64,000 nt of DNA from positions 1 through 64,000 of the forward strand of contig DATFWL010000103.1 of NCBI GenBank assembly GCA_035259385.1, written 5' to 3'. This DNA is from QHWK01 sp035259385 (lineage in GTDB: Bacteria > Acidobacteriota > Vicinamibacteria > Vicinamibacterales > CAVVIG01). Numbering within the stretch: position 1 is the first letter of the stretch; each line of letters starts with the position of its first letter. The position numbers were made by a program, and so were the translations under genes. Positions 44,082-53,431 of the stretch are shown one piece after another. Under the pieces are notes generated by a model, which was given only the letters and a program-made list of their open reading frames with translations, did no database searches and had not been told where the DNA came from.

Positions 44082-44717
44082 ATGCACGTGTCAGATGCGA
44101 TCCGAGGATCCGAGCTGCTGGGAATCGAGGAGGACGAGCGCCTTCTGCGCGGCTTGCAAGCTGGCGAAGACGAGGCGTTCGAGGCGCTCGTCCGTATCTA
44201 CGGCGGCCGGATGCTCGCCGTCGCGCGCCGATTCGTCAGGAACGACGACGACGCCCGGGACATCGTCCAGTCGGCGTACTTGAACGCCTTTCGGTCGGTC
44301 GGCCAATTCCAGGGCCAGTGCTTGATCGGTACCTGGCTTCATCGAATCGTCGTGAACACGGCGCTCATGAAGCTTCGCTCCCGCCGGCGCAAGCCCGAGA
44401 CCTCGATCGACGAGCTCCTGCCCGCGTTCCAGGAGGACGGTCACCACGTGGAGCAGTTCTCGGACTGGTGCGCTCCGGCAGACGAGTTGATGGAGCGCGC
44501 CGAGACCCGCGCCATCGTGCGCGCGTGCATCGACCGGTTGCCGGAGAACTACCGTCACGTGCTGATCCTGCGCGACGTCGAAGAGCTCTCCACGGAGGAA
44601 TCGGCGCGTGTGCTGTCGATGACGCCGACGGCCGTGAAGGTCCGGCTCCATCGGGCGCGCCAGGCGCTTTCGACGCTGCTGCGAAAGGAATTCGCGCGGA
44701 CGAGCGCAACCGCGTGA
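44082..44717 (+). CDS. ECF RNA polymerase sigma factor
   Basis: A 211-residue sigma-70-family factor with GGAGG four bases before ATG 44082. Region 2 is FEALVRIYGGRMLAVARRF then DDARDIVQSAYLNAF; region 4 is DRLPENYRHVLILRDVEEL then TEESARVLSMTPTAVKVRLHRARQAL. It directs RNA polymerase to specific promoters, usually under an anti-sigma factor. None is adjacent; a zinc-finger anti-sigma is at 53428..53670. Its stop overlaps a GTG start of the acyltransferase gene (GTGA), so the two are coupled. Confidence 0.92.
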   Translation: MHVSDAIRGSELLGIEEDERLLRGLQAGEDEAFEALVRIYGGRMLAVARRFVRNDDDARDIVQSAYLNAFRSVGQFQGQCLIGTWLHRIVVNTALMKLRSRRRKPETSIDELLPAFQEDGHHVEQFSDWCAPADELMERAETRAIVRACIDRLPENYRHVLILRDVEELSTEESARVLSMTPTAVKVRLHRARQALSTLLRKEFARTSATA

Positions 44718-46363
44718 CGCCGCCGGCATCCAAGACGCGAGCCCTGTCGAAGATGACCTCCGATCCATTCCGCGTGGCCGAGATTCCCGCCGCATTGCGC
44801 CGGCCGCTCGAGTGCGCGCTGGGGATCTCGACGCTCCGGCGACTCTATCGCCGCGTGCAGGACGCGCAATCGGTCGCTCCCGGGTTCTTCGAGCGCGGCG
44901 CCCTGCGCACGCTCGAGATCAGCGCGCGCGTGACCGAGTCCGATTTGAAGTCGATTCCCGCCCGCGGTCCCGTCGTGATCGCCGCCAATCATCCCCACGG
45001 CGCGTTGGATGGGCTGTTGCTGCTCGACATCGTCCGGCGCGTCCGGCCTGATGTGCGAGTCCTCGCCAATCGAGTGGTGGCGCGCATTCCCGAGCTTCAC
45101 GACTCGTGCTTCTTCGTGGATCCATTCGGCGGCCCCCACGCGGCGGCTCGGAGCCGCGCCGGTCTCCGCGCGGCTCACGTGTGGCTGCGTCGCGGAGGAG
45201 CGCTCGCGGTTTTTCCCGCGGGCGACGTGGGACACGCCTGGATGGACGGGTCGCTCGTGGACAGCCCCTGGAAGACGACGTTCGAGCGCCTGGCGGATGC
45301 GACTGGCGCTACGATCGTCCGGGCGTTCATCGAGGGCCACAACAGTCGATTGTTCTACATGGCCGGGCGCGTTCATCCCTGGCTTCGAACGGCGCTTCTC
45401 GGCAGGGAGTTGTTGAACAGGCGCGGCTGCACCATCCCGGTGCGGATCGGCGCGCATCGCGACGAGGTCGCCGACGAAGTCGCGCGGCTCGACGACCGCG
45501 CGTGTCTCGTCGAGAGCGGCTCCTTTCGCGTGTTCTGCGCGACCGCCGATGCGATCCCGTCGACGCTGCGGGAGATCGGGCGGCTGCGGGAGATCGCGTT
45601 CCGCGCAGTCGGCGAGGGCACCGGACGGAGCGTCGATCTCGATCGGTTCGACGCGTCCTACGTGCACCTGTTCGCCTGGGACGCCGAGAAGAAGCAGGTC
45701 ATCGGCGCCTATCGTCTTGGACGGTCGGACCGCATCGCCGACGACGCCGGCGTCAACGGGCTATACACACGAACGCTCTTTCGGTACGACCAGCGGCTGC
45801 TGACCCGTCTCGGTGCGCCGGCGCTGGAACTCGGTCGATCGTTCGTCCGAACCGAGTACCAAAAGAACTACAACGCGCTGCTGCTGCTCTGGCGCGGCAT
45901 CGGCGCATTCGTGGCGCAGAATCCACAGTACCGGTTCCTGTTCGGTCCGGTCAGCATCAGCGCGCGCTATTCGGACGCGTCGCGCGCGATGCTCGTCGGG
46001 TTCCTTCGGCGAAACCATCTCGATCGGGACCTGGCGGCGCTGGTCGAGGCGTTGACACCCGCGCGGCTCGCACTACCGAGCGGCGATGCCGTGCCGGCCT
46101 CGGTCGACGACGTCAATCGACGAATCGCCGCGTCGGAGCCGGACGGCAAAGGCATCCCCGTGTTGCTTCGACAGTACTTGAAGTTGAACGCGCGTCTGCT
46201 CGGCGTGAATGTCGACCGGAATTTCAGCGAGGCGCTCGACGCGCTCATGATCGTCGACCTGCTGGATGTCAGTCCAACGATCCTCCACCGATATCTTGGC
46301 AAACAGGGAACGGCGGCGTTCCTGGCCGTCCACGAACGCGCCAGAATCGATCGGGCGGCATAG
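44714..46363 (+). CDS. Bifunctional acyltransferase (PlsC-like + OlsB/GNAT-like), OlsF-type ornithine-lipid synthase candidate
   Basis: About 549 residues. The N-terminal half is a glycerophosphate-acyltransferase-like domain with IAANHPHGALDGL (His/Asp active site), FVDPFGG and FPAGDVGHAW. The C-terminal half is an OlsB/hemolysin-type GNAT domain: FRAVGEGTG, IGAYRLGRSD, ELGRSFVRTEYQKNYN and LFGPVSISARYS. The same two activities in one chain define OlsF, which makes ornithine lipids by N- then O-acylation. The O-acyl acceptor here is inferred, not shown. The start is GTG 44714, overlapping the sigma stop by 4 bases; ATG 44753 is an alternative. Co-expression with an ECF sigma suggests envelope-stress control. 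Confidence 0.78.
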   Translation: MTPPASKTRALSKMTSDPFRVAEIPAALRRPLECALGISTLRRLYRRVQDAQSVAPGFFERGALRTLEISARVTESDLKSIPARGPVVIAANHPHGALDGLLLLDIVRRVRPDVRVLANRVVARIPELHDSCFFVDPFGGPHAAARSRAGLRAAHVWLRRGGALAVFPAGDVGHAWMDGSLVDSPWKTTFERLADATGATIVRAFIEGHNSRLFYMAGRVHPWLRTALLGRELLNRRGCTIPVRIGAHRDEVADEVARLDDRACLVESGSFRVFCATADAIPSTLREIGRLREIAFRAVGEGTGRSVDLDRFDASYVHLFAWDAEKKQVIGAYRLGRSDRIADDAGVNGLYTRTLFRYDQRLLTRLGAPALELGRSFVRTEYQKNYNALLLLWRGIGAFVAQNPQYRFLFGPVSISARYSDASRAMLVGFLRRNHLDRDLAALVEALTPARLALPSGDAVPASVDDVNRRIAASEPDGKGIPVLLRQYLKLNARLLGVNVDRNFSEALDALMIVDLLDVSPTILHRYLGKQGTAAFLAVHERARIDRAA

Positions 46364-46370
46364 CGCCGCT

Positions 46371-47972
46371 TCAATCGGAGATCGGGACGGCGACGGGCGT
46401 CGTCAGATGTGCGTGCACGAGCGCGGACAGGCGCCGCGCGGAGCTCACGGGAGCGCCGGCCGCTCGATTTGCCGCGCCAATCGCGAAGACAATCGACCAC
46501 TGGCGGAACAGTTGCCGGTACGCGCGCAGGAGCGTGCCGTCCGGATCGTAGATGTCGGTCGACTCCGAGGTCACGCCGTTCAGCTCGACGATCGCCAGGT
46601 CACGCCCGTCCTTGAACGCCGCGACGTCCGAGTAGCGAACGTCGAAACGGCCGACGAAGAATCCGGGATACGCGCGCGCGATCTCGTCCACGCGCTGCTC
46701 GAGCGCCGGCGTGAGCAGATGGCGGCCAGCGCAGAACAGCGTTCCCTGACAGTGATTGCCGGCAACAGCCAGCGGAAACCGCTCGCCGGCCGCGAGCACA
46801 TGGTTCAGCCGCGCACTGTGTCGGGCCGCGAAGGTGGCCGCCTGCAGCCGGAAGCGAGGATGCGACCAGATGAGGGTTTCGAGCGTCGCCACGCCGTCGC
46901 CAACCAGCACCGGGAAACGCTTGTCGGTGATCGAGAAAATCCGACCGCGCGGCGATCCTGGCAAGCGGTAGTAGAAGATACCCGCTTCGTACGGCCCGGG
47001 ATGATACGGCTGCGCAATCACGGCCGCATCGACCGCGGCGAGATACTCGGCGGCGGCGTTCCACGTGGCGACCAACCTCACGCCGGCGCCGCGCTGACCG
47101 ACGTCCGGCTTGAGAATCAACGGCAGGGACCAGCCGCGGGCGGCGCATTCATCCTGCAGGCGATGCAGCCGGTCGTCGACCGTTCCTTTCTCGACGAGCG
47201 CCGACGGAACCGTCCATGGCGAGGGCAGGCGCCGCAGGATGTCGAACTTCGACTCGCCGACGATCCCTCCATCAGGCATCCCGGGGTTGGCGGCGGTGAT
47301 CGTGGACATCCCGCGATAGCGCAGCGCCAGCCAGAGGATGTAAGGAATCACCGGCAGATAGAACAACCACGTCGGCCAGAATTCCCACCGACACCAGCGA
47401 GCGATCCGGGCGGCGATCCGGCGTCGCGTGGGCGCGTCCGCAGCCGCGCGGAGGGCCTGCAGCGACACGAACACGACGAGAGCGGCCGCGACGCGAGACG
47501 ACCATGGCGAGCTGACGATCGGCGAGGCCCGCACGGCGAACGCATCGCCGAGCGAGGCCGAGAACAGGACCAGCGTTGGCGTCCACAGCACGGCCGCGAT
47601 GAAGGACCACGTCGCGAACACCACGCCCGGCAGCCCGAGCACGCCTGCCGTCACGTAGAGGACGAACCGCGTCCCGGGAAGGAACCGGCTGGCGACGATC
47701 GCGCCCGCCGCGTGGCGGTCGAGGCACGCGCGAGCGTCGTGGACGGCGGCATGCGAGAGTCGCCGCGCAGCCCACTGCCAGCGCACCGCCGTGCCGCCGA
47801 ACAGGCGTCCCGCTCCCCACAATCCAAGATCTCCGAGATAGATTCCTGCGAGGCAGGCGAGGATGCCGCTGGTCAGCCCGATCTCGCCGCGCTGAATCAG
47901 CAGTCCCGTGGCAATGCATGTGGCGTCCTCGGACACGAACGTCCCGAGGACGATCCCGAGCCACGTCAGCAT
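46371..47972 (-). CDS. DedA-family membrane domain fused to an ATP-grasp-like domain
   Basis: A 533-residue fusion. The N-terminal ~200 residues are a DedA/VTT membrane domain (LGIVLGTFVSEDATCIATG with membrane Asp, YLGDLGLWGAGRLFGG, ASRFLPGTRFVLYVTAG). DedA proteins flip or recycle lipids such as undecaprenyl phosphate. The C-terminal part (about 280-530) reads WSLPLILKPDVGQRGAGV, AVIAQPYHPGPYEAGIFYY, FSITDKRFP, GRFDVRYSD and IVELNGVTSESTDIY, the ATP-binding and carboxylate-ligase pattern of ATP-grasp enzymes. It is the last gene of a coupled four-gene operon, overlapping the NRDE gene by 7 bases. The start is ATG 47972. Confidence 0.85.
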   Translation of the reverse strand: MLTWLGIVLGTFVSEDATCIATGLLIQRGEIGLTSGILACLAGIYLGDLGLWGAGRLFGGTAVRWQWAARRLSHAAVHDARACLDRHAAGAIVASRFLPGTRFVLYVTAGVLGLPGVVFATWSFIAAVLWTPTLVLFSASLGDAFAVRASPIVSSPWSSRVAAALVVFVSLQALRAAADAPTRRRIAARIARWCRWEFWPTWLFYLPVIPYILWLALRYRGMSTITAANPGMPDGGIVGESKFDILRRLPSPWTVPSALVEKGTVDDRLHRLQDECAARGWSLPLILKPDVGQRGAGVRLVATWNAAAEYLAAVDAAVIAQPYHPGPYEAGIFYYRLPGSPRGRIFSITDKRFPVLVGDGVATLETLIWSHPRFRLQAATFAARHSARLNHVLAAGERFPLAVAGNHCQGTLFCAGRHLLTPALEQRVDEIARAYPGFFVGRFDVRYSDVAAFKDGRDLAIVELNGVTSESTDIYDPDGTLLRAYRQLFRQWSIVFAIGAANRAAGAPVSSARRLSALVHAHLTTPVAVPISD

Positions 47973-48679
47973 GACTGCAGCTCGATCTTCTGAGCAGGAC
48001 GGCACGGGATGAGCGATTCGTACTCGAGCGCGACGCCTCGCTGGTCGACGTCGACAGTGGTCCGGCTCACGGTTGCGGCGTCGTCGCGTTCCATCAGCAC
48101 GCTGATGGCGCGCTTGTCCGTCCACTGATGCCGATGGAACAGCGACTGTCCCCGCAGCCGGTCGCCGCCATGGTCCATCAGGCAGTCGAACAGGCGGCGC
48201 CGCGGCGCAGCGACGAAGAAATCGCCGAGGCTCGAGGCGGTGAACATGTGGGGACGCTCGAGTGTCGACGCGGCGTGCCCGACCTCGCGGCTGTCGCTGG
48301 CGATCAGCACGATCTCGCGCTGCTGCACGAGTACCAGGCTGAACGGCTGAAACCGGGTGGCGTCCAGTTCACGAACTGACGTCACTGCGGCAGCCAGCGA
48401 GTCGAAGCTGAGTGCCCGTCCGACGATCGCGCCGCGGCTGGAACACGATCCGGTGATCGGCCGCGGTCCGCGATGGCGATTGAGCAGGGCCGCGGCGAGC
48501 CCGGCGTCGTTGACGCCGATCCACGAGCCGCCTCCCACTGGATCGATTGGCATGATGACCGAACGAGTCCCGAAGGTTTCGACGCGGGGGGCGAGCGCCA
48601 CCGCGCGATCGCGACGTTCGTCACGATTCGACATCACTCTGAACCCGTCCCCGAGCGGCAGGATCGAGACAGTGCACAT
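47966..48679 (-). CDS. NRDE (TANGO2-like) family protein
   Basis: A 237-residue protein starting at ATG 48679: MCTVSILPLGDGF, then the hallmark MSNRDERRDRA with the Asn-Arg-Asp-Glu motif, then GGSWIGVNDAGLAAALLNRH. The family has an Ntn-hydrolase-like fold with Cys2 as a possible nucleophile. TANGO2 relatives are linked to haem or acyl-CoA handling in eukaryotes; the bacterial role is unknown. Its ATG shares one base with the TGA of the upstream DinB gene (TGATG), indicating coupling. Confidence 0.87.
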   Translation of the reverse strand: MCTVSILPLGDGFRVMSNRDERRDRAVALAPRVETFGTRSVIMPIDPVGGGSWIGVNDAGLAAALLNRHRGPRPITGSCSSRGAIVGRALSFDSLAAAVTSVRELDATRFQPFSLVLVQQREIVLIASDSREVGHAASTLERPHMFTASSLGDFFVAAPRRRLFDCLMDHGGDRLRGQSLFHRHQWTDKRAISVLMERDDAATVSRTTVDVDQRGVALEYESLIPCRPAQKIELQSC

Positions 48680-49176
48680 CAGACGGCTCTCCGTGGAGTC
48701 GCTGGCGCGAGTCCCAGGCGATCCGGAACCTCGAGGCCAGTCAGCGAGAGCAGGACGGCGATCATCGCCTGGTGGTGAATCGTGTGGCTGTTGACGAACG
48801 CCAGTTCCCGGCCGAGGGTCGACCAGCCGGTGACCGATTCGCCCGACCCGGTGAGCATCGACGCGACGCAGATCGGCTCGTCCATCGAGCGCGCGCCCCA
48901 CCGATCGACGGCAGACTTCAGCCGCATGATCAGCCGGAGCGCCTCGGCCGGATCGTGCTCGACCGCTGTGCCGCGCTCGCGGCGGTCGTACGACAGCGGC
49001 TTCGAGGCGGTCGCCGCCACGAGGGCCGTGATGTGGTCGAGGCAGTGACGCACGTGTTCGCCGATCGATCCCGAGACCGCGCCGATCGGACGCGCCACGT
49101 AGGTCGCCTCGTCGATCGACATCACCATCGCCGCGATGTCGTCGAGTTGCCGGTTCACCGCAGCTGCGGCGCTCAT
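48679..49176 (-). CDS. DinB-like (DUF1569-type) four-helix protein
   Basis: A 165-residue protein of the DinB superfamily. A first helix has GEHVRHCLDHITALV (His41, 44, 48) and the C-terminal helix has NSHTIHHQAMIAVLL, giving the three-histidine metal site of DinB-fold enzymes. Members act in thiol-dependent or metal-dependent transfer reactions; the substrate is unknown. It overlaps the doxX gene (ATGA at 49173-49176) and the NRDE gene, and is the second gene of the operon. Confidence 0.85.
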   Translation of the reverse strand: MSAAAAVNRQLDDIAAMVMSIDEATYVARPIGAVSGSIGEHVRHCLDHITALVAATASKPLSYDRRERGTAVEHDPAEALRLIMRLKSAVDRWGARSMDEPICVASMLTGSGESVTGWSTLGRELAFVNSHTIHHQAMIAVLLSLTGLEVPDRLGLAPATPRRAV

Positions 49177-49604
49177 GCGAGTTCGAAGTACCGCCCGACC
49201 ACGGGGATCTCCGTGCGGCGAAGGACGAGGACGATCACGCTGCCCGCGAGGGCTGCGAGCGCGAGACCGAACAGAAGCCCGCCGTCGCCCTCGACGTCGA
49301 TGCCGAGGATGAGGAGATGGCTGAGGACTGCGCCCGCCATGACCGCAATCGTCAGGATGGCGCCCAGCGAGGATGTCGCCGGGATGAGCAGCAGGATCGA
49401 GGCGATCAATTCGAAGACGCCCGAGCCGATCCGTCCCCACGGCTCCACGGCGGAGATGCCGAGGAATTTTCCGACGGACGTGAAGATATAGACGGACTCT
49501 TCGGCGCCCGTGAACTTGAAGAAAAGGGTCTGGAGCAGGATGCCTGCCACGATCAGCTGCAGCAGCCAGCTCACGGCGATCTGGGGTCTGGTAAGGTTGT
49601 GCAT
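49173..49604 (-). CDS. DoxX-family membrane protein
   Basis: A 143-residue four-helix membrane protein of the DoxX family. The start at ATG 49604 gives MHNLTRPQIAVSWLL; features are LFFKFTGAEESVYIF, GIGSGVFELIASILLLIP-like helices and the short GHLLxLG-like turn (SHLLILGIDVEGDGG). It is the first gene of a coupled minus operon (DoxX-DinB-NRDE-DedA/ATP-grasp). DoxX proteins are linked to membrane redox and thiol balance. It is divergent from the glucosidase gene. Confidence 0.87.
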   Translation of the reverse strand: MHNLTRPQIAVSWLLQLIVAGILLQTLFFKFTGAEESVYIFTSVGKFLGISAVEPWGRIGSGVFELIASILLLIPATSSLGAILTIAVMAGAVLSHLLILGIDVEGDGGLLFGLALAALAGSVIVLVLRRTEIPVVGRYFELA

Positions 49605-49653
49605 GCCGCTTGGATGACGGCGAAACCCGCTGGTTTCAGCGGCATCGAAGCGG

Positions 49654-52404
49654 ATGTCTATGGGCAGCACCCGCGAACATCTCCGTCTCGAGGAAGACCG
49701 CCAGCGGCTCGCCTACTGGAAGCGATGGGGGCCGTATCTGAGCGAGCGCGCCTGGGGCAGCGTCCGGGAGGACTACAGCCCCGGCGGCACCGCGTGGGAG
49801 TACCTCCCGCACGACCACGCCCGATCCCGGGCCTACCGGTGGAACGAAGACGGCCTGGCTGGCATCTGCGACCGCCACCAGCGCATCTGCTTCGCGATCG
49901 CGCTCTGGAATCGAGCCGATCCGATCCTGAAGGAACGTCTCTTCGGCCTGACCGGAAGCGAAGGCAACCACGCCGAAGACGTCAAGGAGTACTACTTCTA
50001 CGTCGATAGCACGCCGACGCACTCGTACCTGAAGTTTCTGTACAAATACCCGCAGGCGGCGTTTCCGTACGCCGATCTCGTCGAAGAGAACCGGCGGCGG
50101 GGCAGGGGGGCGCCCGAGTACGAGCTCGTCGACACGGGCGTATTCGACGGCGGCCGCTACTTCGACGTCGTGGTCGAGTACGCGAAGGCGGATCCCGAGG
50201 ATGTCCTCGTTCGCATTCACGTCACGAACCGGGGATCAGAGCCGGCGGCGATCGACGTGCTGCCGACAGTGTGGTTCCGCAACGTCTGGTCCTGGGACCG
50301 GAACCCGACGCGCCCATCGCTGGCACGCGGTGCGTCGAACACGATCGCGCTCGACGATCCAAAGTACGGACGCCGCTACCTGCACTGCGACACGCAGGTC
50401 CGCCTGAAGGCGGGCGCTCCGGCTCCGATCCTTCTTTTCACCGAGAACGAGACCAACTGCGAACGGATCTTCGGCGCGCCGAGCGCGTCGCCGTACGTCA
50501 AGGACGCCTTCCATCGCTTCGTCGTCAACGGCGAAGTCGAGGCGGTCAACCCTGCCGGACGCGGGACCAAAGCCGCCGCACATTACCGGCTGTCGTTAGC
50601 CGCGGGTGAGACGTCGAGCCTGCAGCTGCGGCTCACTCCAGAGCCGGTCCCGGAGTTCGGTGCCGCGTTCGACGCCGTGTTCATCGCACGTGCGGCGGAG
50701 GCAGACGAGTTCTACGACACCGTCATCCCGTCAGAACTGTCGGACGACGCACGCAACGTCGCGCGGCAGGCGTTCGCGGGGCTGCTCTGGTCCAAGCAGT
50801 ACTACCACTACGTCGTCAAGCAGTGGCTCGACGGCGATCCGGCACAGCCGCCGCCGCCCGGCGACCGACAGCGTGGACGCAACCGCGAGTGGACCCACCT
50901 GTACAACGCCGACGTGATCTCGATGCCGGACAAGTGGGAGTACCCGTGGTACGCCGCGTGGGACCTGGCGTTTCACTGCGTCCCGCTGGCGCTGATCGAT
51001 CCCGACTTCGCGAAGGACCAGCTCACGCTGCTGCTCCGCGAGTGGTACATGCACCCGAACGGACAGCTTCCGGCGTACGAGTGGGCGCTCGGCGACGTCA
51101 ATCCTCCAGTTCACGCGTGGTCGGCATGGCGGGTCTACAAGATCGAGCAGAAGCGCCGCGGCAAGGGCGACCTGAAGTTCCTGGAGCGGGTCTTCCACAA
51201 GCTGCTGCTCAACTTCACCTGGTGGGTCAACCGCAAAGACGCCGAAGGCATGAACGTCTTCCAGGGTGGATTCCTGGGACTCGACAACATCGGCGTCTTC
51301 GATCGCAGCGCGCCGCTGCCGACCGGCGGCCATCTCGAACAGTCCGACGGCACGAGCTGGATGGCGATGTACTCGCTCAACATGCTCGCGATTGCGCTCG
51401 AGCTCGGCCGGCACAATCCGGCGTACGAGGACGTCGCGAGCAAGTTCTGGGAGCACTTCCTCCACATCGCGCACGCGATGAGCGGCGGCACCGAGCACGG
51501 CGGCGCCGGCCGCGATCTGTGGGACGACGAGGACGGGTTCTTCTACGACGTGCTGCACCTGCCCGACGACAGCCGCACGCCGCTCAAGGTGCGGTCGCTC
51601 GTCGGACTGATCCCGTTGCTCGCGGTGCAGACGCTCGAACCGGACCTGCTCGAGCGGCACGCCGGCTTCCGGCGGCGGCTGGACTGGTTCATCGAGCACC
51701 GGCCTGACCTCACCGCCTCCGTCGCCTGCATGCGAACGCGCGGCAGCCGCGACCGGCGACTGCTGTCGATCGTCGATGGCGATCAACTGCGGCGGATCCT
51801 TCGTGTGATGCTGGACGAGCGTGAATTCCTGTCGCCGTACGGCATTCGCTCGATCTCGCGCGCCCACCGGGAGCAGCCGTACGTATTCCGCGTCGACGGC
51901 CACGACTATCGCGTCGACTACGAGCCGGCGGAATCGACGACCGGCCTGTTCGGCGGCAACTCCAACTGGCGCGGGCCGATCTGGTTCCCGATCAACTTCC
52001 TGCTGATCGAGGCGCTCCAGAAGTTTCACCACTACTTTGGCGACGACTACAGGGTGGAGTGCCCGACCGGTTCCGGAACGATGCTGACGCTCGCCGAGGT
52101 CGCCACGGAGCTCTCGCGGCGACTGACCAGAATCTTCCTCGAGGACGCAGACGGGCGGCGGCCGGTGTTCGGAGCCACAGAGCTGTTCCAGGCCGATTCG
52201 AACTGGCACGACCTGATTCCGTTCCATGAGTACTTCAACGGCGATACCGGCGCGGCGGTCGGCGCCAGCCATCAGACCGGCTGGACGGCACTCGTCGCCA
52301 AGCTTCTTCAGCAGAGCGGAGAAACCGATGAAAGCGATCGCAGTCGTCCCCGGGCGGCCCAACAGCGTTCACCTCGCCGAGCTCGCCAAACCGTCGCTGT
52401 CTGA
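49654..52404 (+). CDS. GH63-like glucosidase (MGH1-type)
   Basis: A 916-residue cytoplasmic protein of the mannosyl-oligosaccharide/MGH1-like glucosidase family. The N-terminal part has TREHLRLEEDRQRLAYWKRWGPYLSERAWG-type sequence (WGPYLSERAWGSVREDYS). The C-terminal (alpha/alpha)6 domain has the acid/base and nucleophile regions around YPWYAAWDLAFHCV and the C-terminal NSNWRGPIWFPINFLL. It hydrolyses alpha-glucosidic or mannosyl-glycerate-type substrates. It lies ahead of a glucose-dehydrogenase gene, overlapping it by 77 bases (52328-52404), consistent with release then oxidation of glucose. The last ~25 residues are charged, and their coding overlaps the next gene. Confidence 0.88.
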   Translation: MSMGSTREHLRLEEDRQRLAYWKRWGPYLSERAWGSVREDYSPGGTAWEYLPHDHARSRAYRWNEDGLAGICDRHQRICFAIALWNRADPILKERLFGLTGSEGNHAEDVKEYYFYVDSTPTHSYLKFLYKYPQAAFPYADLVEENRRRGRGAPEYELVDTGVFDGGRYFDVVVEYAKADPEDVLVRIHVTNRGSEPAAIDVLPTVWFRNVWSWDRNPTRPSLARGASNTIALDDPKYGRRYLHCDTQVRLKAGAPAPILLFTENETNCERIFGAPSASPYVKDAFHRFVVNGEVEAVNPAGRGTKAAAHYRLSLAAGETSSLQLRLTPEPVPEFGAAFDAVFIARAAEADEFYDTVIPSELSDDARNVARQAFAGLLWSKQYYHYVVKQWLDGDPAQPPPPGDRQRGRNREWTHLYNADVISMPDKWEYPWYAAWDLAFHCVPLALIDPDFAKDQLTLLLREWYMHPNGQLPAYEWALGDVNPPVHAWSAWRVYKIEQKRRGKGDLKFLERVFHKLLLNFTWWVNRKDAEGMNVFQGGFLGLDNIGVFDRSAPLPTGGHLEQSDGTSWMAMYSLNMLAIALELGRHNPAYEDVASKFWEHFLHIAHAMSGGTEHGGAGRDLWDDEDGFFYDVLHLPDDSRTPLKVRSLVGLIPLLAVQTLEPDLLERHAGFRRRLDWFIEHRPDLTASVACMRTRGSRDRRLLSIVDGDQLRRILRVMLDEREFLSPYGIRSISRAHREQPYVFRVDGHDYRVDYEPAESTTGLFGGNSNWRGPIWFPINFLLIEALQKFHHYFGDDYRVECPTGSGTMLTLAEVATELSRRLTRIFLEDADGRRPVFGATELFQADSNWHDLIPFHEYFNGDTGAAVGASHQTGWTALVAKLLQQSGETDESDRSRPRAAQQRSPRRARQTVAV

Positions 52405-53431
52405 CGTTCCGGGCGGACGTGGCATTCTCGTGCGGGTGCTGCGCGTCGGCGTGGACGGCACCGACAAGGAGATCAACGCCGCCGAGTACGGCGCGGCCCC
52501 CAGCGGCTACGACTTCCTCGTGCTCGGTCATGAAGGGTTCGGCCAGGTAGAAGCGGTCGGGCCGAACGTCACGTTCGTGCGGCCGGGCGACTACGTCGTC
52601 GCGACCGTGCGCCGCCCGGGCCGGAGCATCTACGACGCCATCGGGCTCCAGGACATGACGACCGACACCGAGTACTTCGAGCGCGGCATCAACCTGCGCC
52701 ACGGCTACCTGACCGAGTACTACGTCGAGGACGAAGAGTTCGTCGTCAAGATCCCGCAGGGGCTGAAGGAAGTCGGCGTCCTGCTCGAGCCGATGACCGT
52801 GGCGCAGAAGGGCATCGCGCAGGCGTACGAAATCCAGCGGCGGCTGAAAGTGTGGCGCCCGCGAAAGGCCGCCGTCATGGGCGCAGGCACGCTCGGCCTG
52901 CTCGCGACGCTCGTCCTCCGGCTGCGCGGCATCGACGTCACCACTTTCGGCAGGACACCCTGCCCGTACCTGAACGCCGAGTTGCTCGACGCGATCGGAT
53001 CGCGGTACGTGAACACGGCAGCGCGGACGATTCGCGAGGCGGCGACCGAGTTCGGACCGTTCGATCTCATCTTCGAGGGAACAGGATCGTCAGCCGTGGT
53101 GTTCGAAAGCATGCAGGTGCTCGGGCGCAACGGCGTCCTGGTGCTCACGAGCATCACCGGCGGCAGCCGCTCGCTCGAAGTGCCCGCCGATCGCATCAAC
53201 CTGGAGTTCGTCCTCGGCAACAAGGTGATGGTCGGGAGCGTCAATGCGAGCCGCGACAACTTCGAGACCGGCGTGCGTGACATGTCCCAGGCCGAGGCCG
53301 AATATCCAGGGTGGCTGCGGCGGCTGCTGACCCACCCGGTCAGCGGCCTCGATCGCTACCAGGAACTGTTCGAGCGCTTGCAAAACCCGGACGGCGCGAT
53401 CAAGATCTTCTGCGAGGTGACCGCGTCGTGA
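52328..53431 (+). CDS. Glucose 1-dehydrogenase (MDR superfamily, archaeal-type)
   Basis: A 367-residue zinc-dependent medium-chain dehydrogenase. Zinc ligands by pattern are D43 (VGVDGTDKEI), H68 (LGHEGFG) and E154 (LLEPMTV); Asp instead of Cys at the first position is typical of Haloferax-type glucose dehydrogenase. The cofactor fold is AVMGAGTLGLLATL. It oxidises glucose to gluconolactone with NAD(P)+. ATG 52328 has GGAG upstream. It overlaps the end of the glucosidase gene and the start of the anti-sigma gene (GTGA 53428-53431). Confidence 0.87.
   Translation: MKAIAVVPGRPNSVHLAELAKPSLSDVPGGRGILVRVLRVGVDGTDKEINAAEYGAAPSGYDFLVLGHEGFGQVEAVGPNVTFVRPGDYVVATVRRPGRSIYDAIGLQDMTTDTEYFERGINLRHGYLTEYYVEDEEFVVKIPQGLKEVGVLLEPMTVAQKGIAQAYEIQRRLKVWRPRKAAVMGAGTLGLLATLVLRLRGIDVTTFGRTPCPYLNAELLDAIGSRYVNTAARTIREAATEFGPFDLIFEGTGSSAVVFESMQVLGRNGVLVLTSITGGSRSLEVPADRINLEFVLGNKVMVGSVNASRDNFETGVRDMSQAEAEYPGWLRRLLTHPVSGLDRYQELFERLQNPDGAIKIFCEVTAS

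Noticed and set aside
46266..47993. 575-codon plus ORF
   Set aside because: Antisense shadow of the DedA-ATP-grasp gene.
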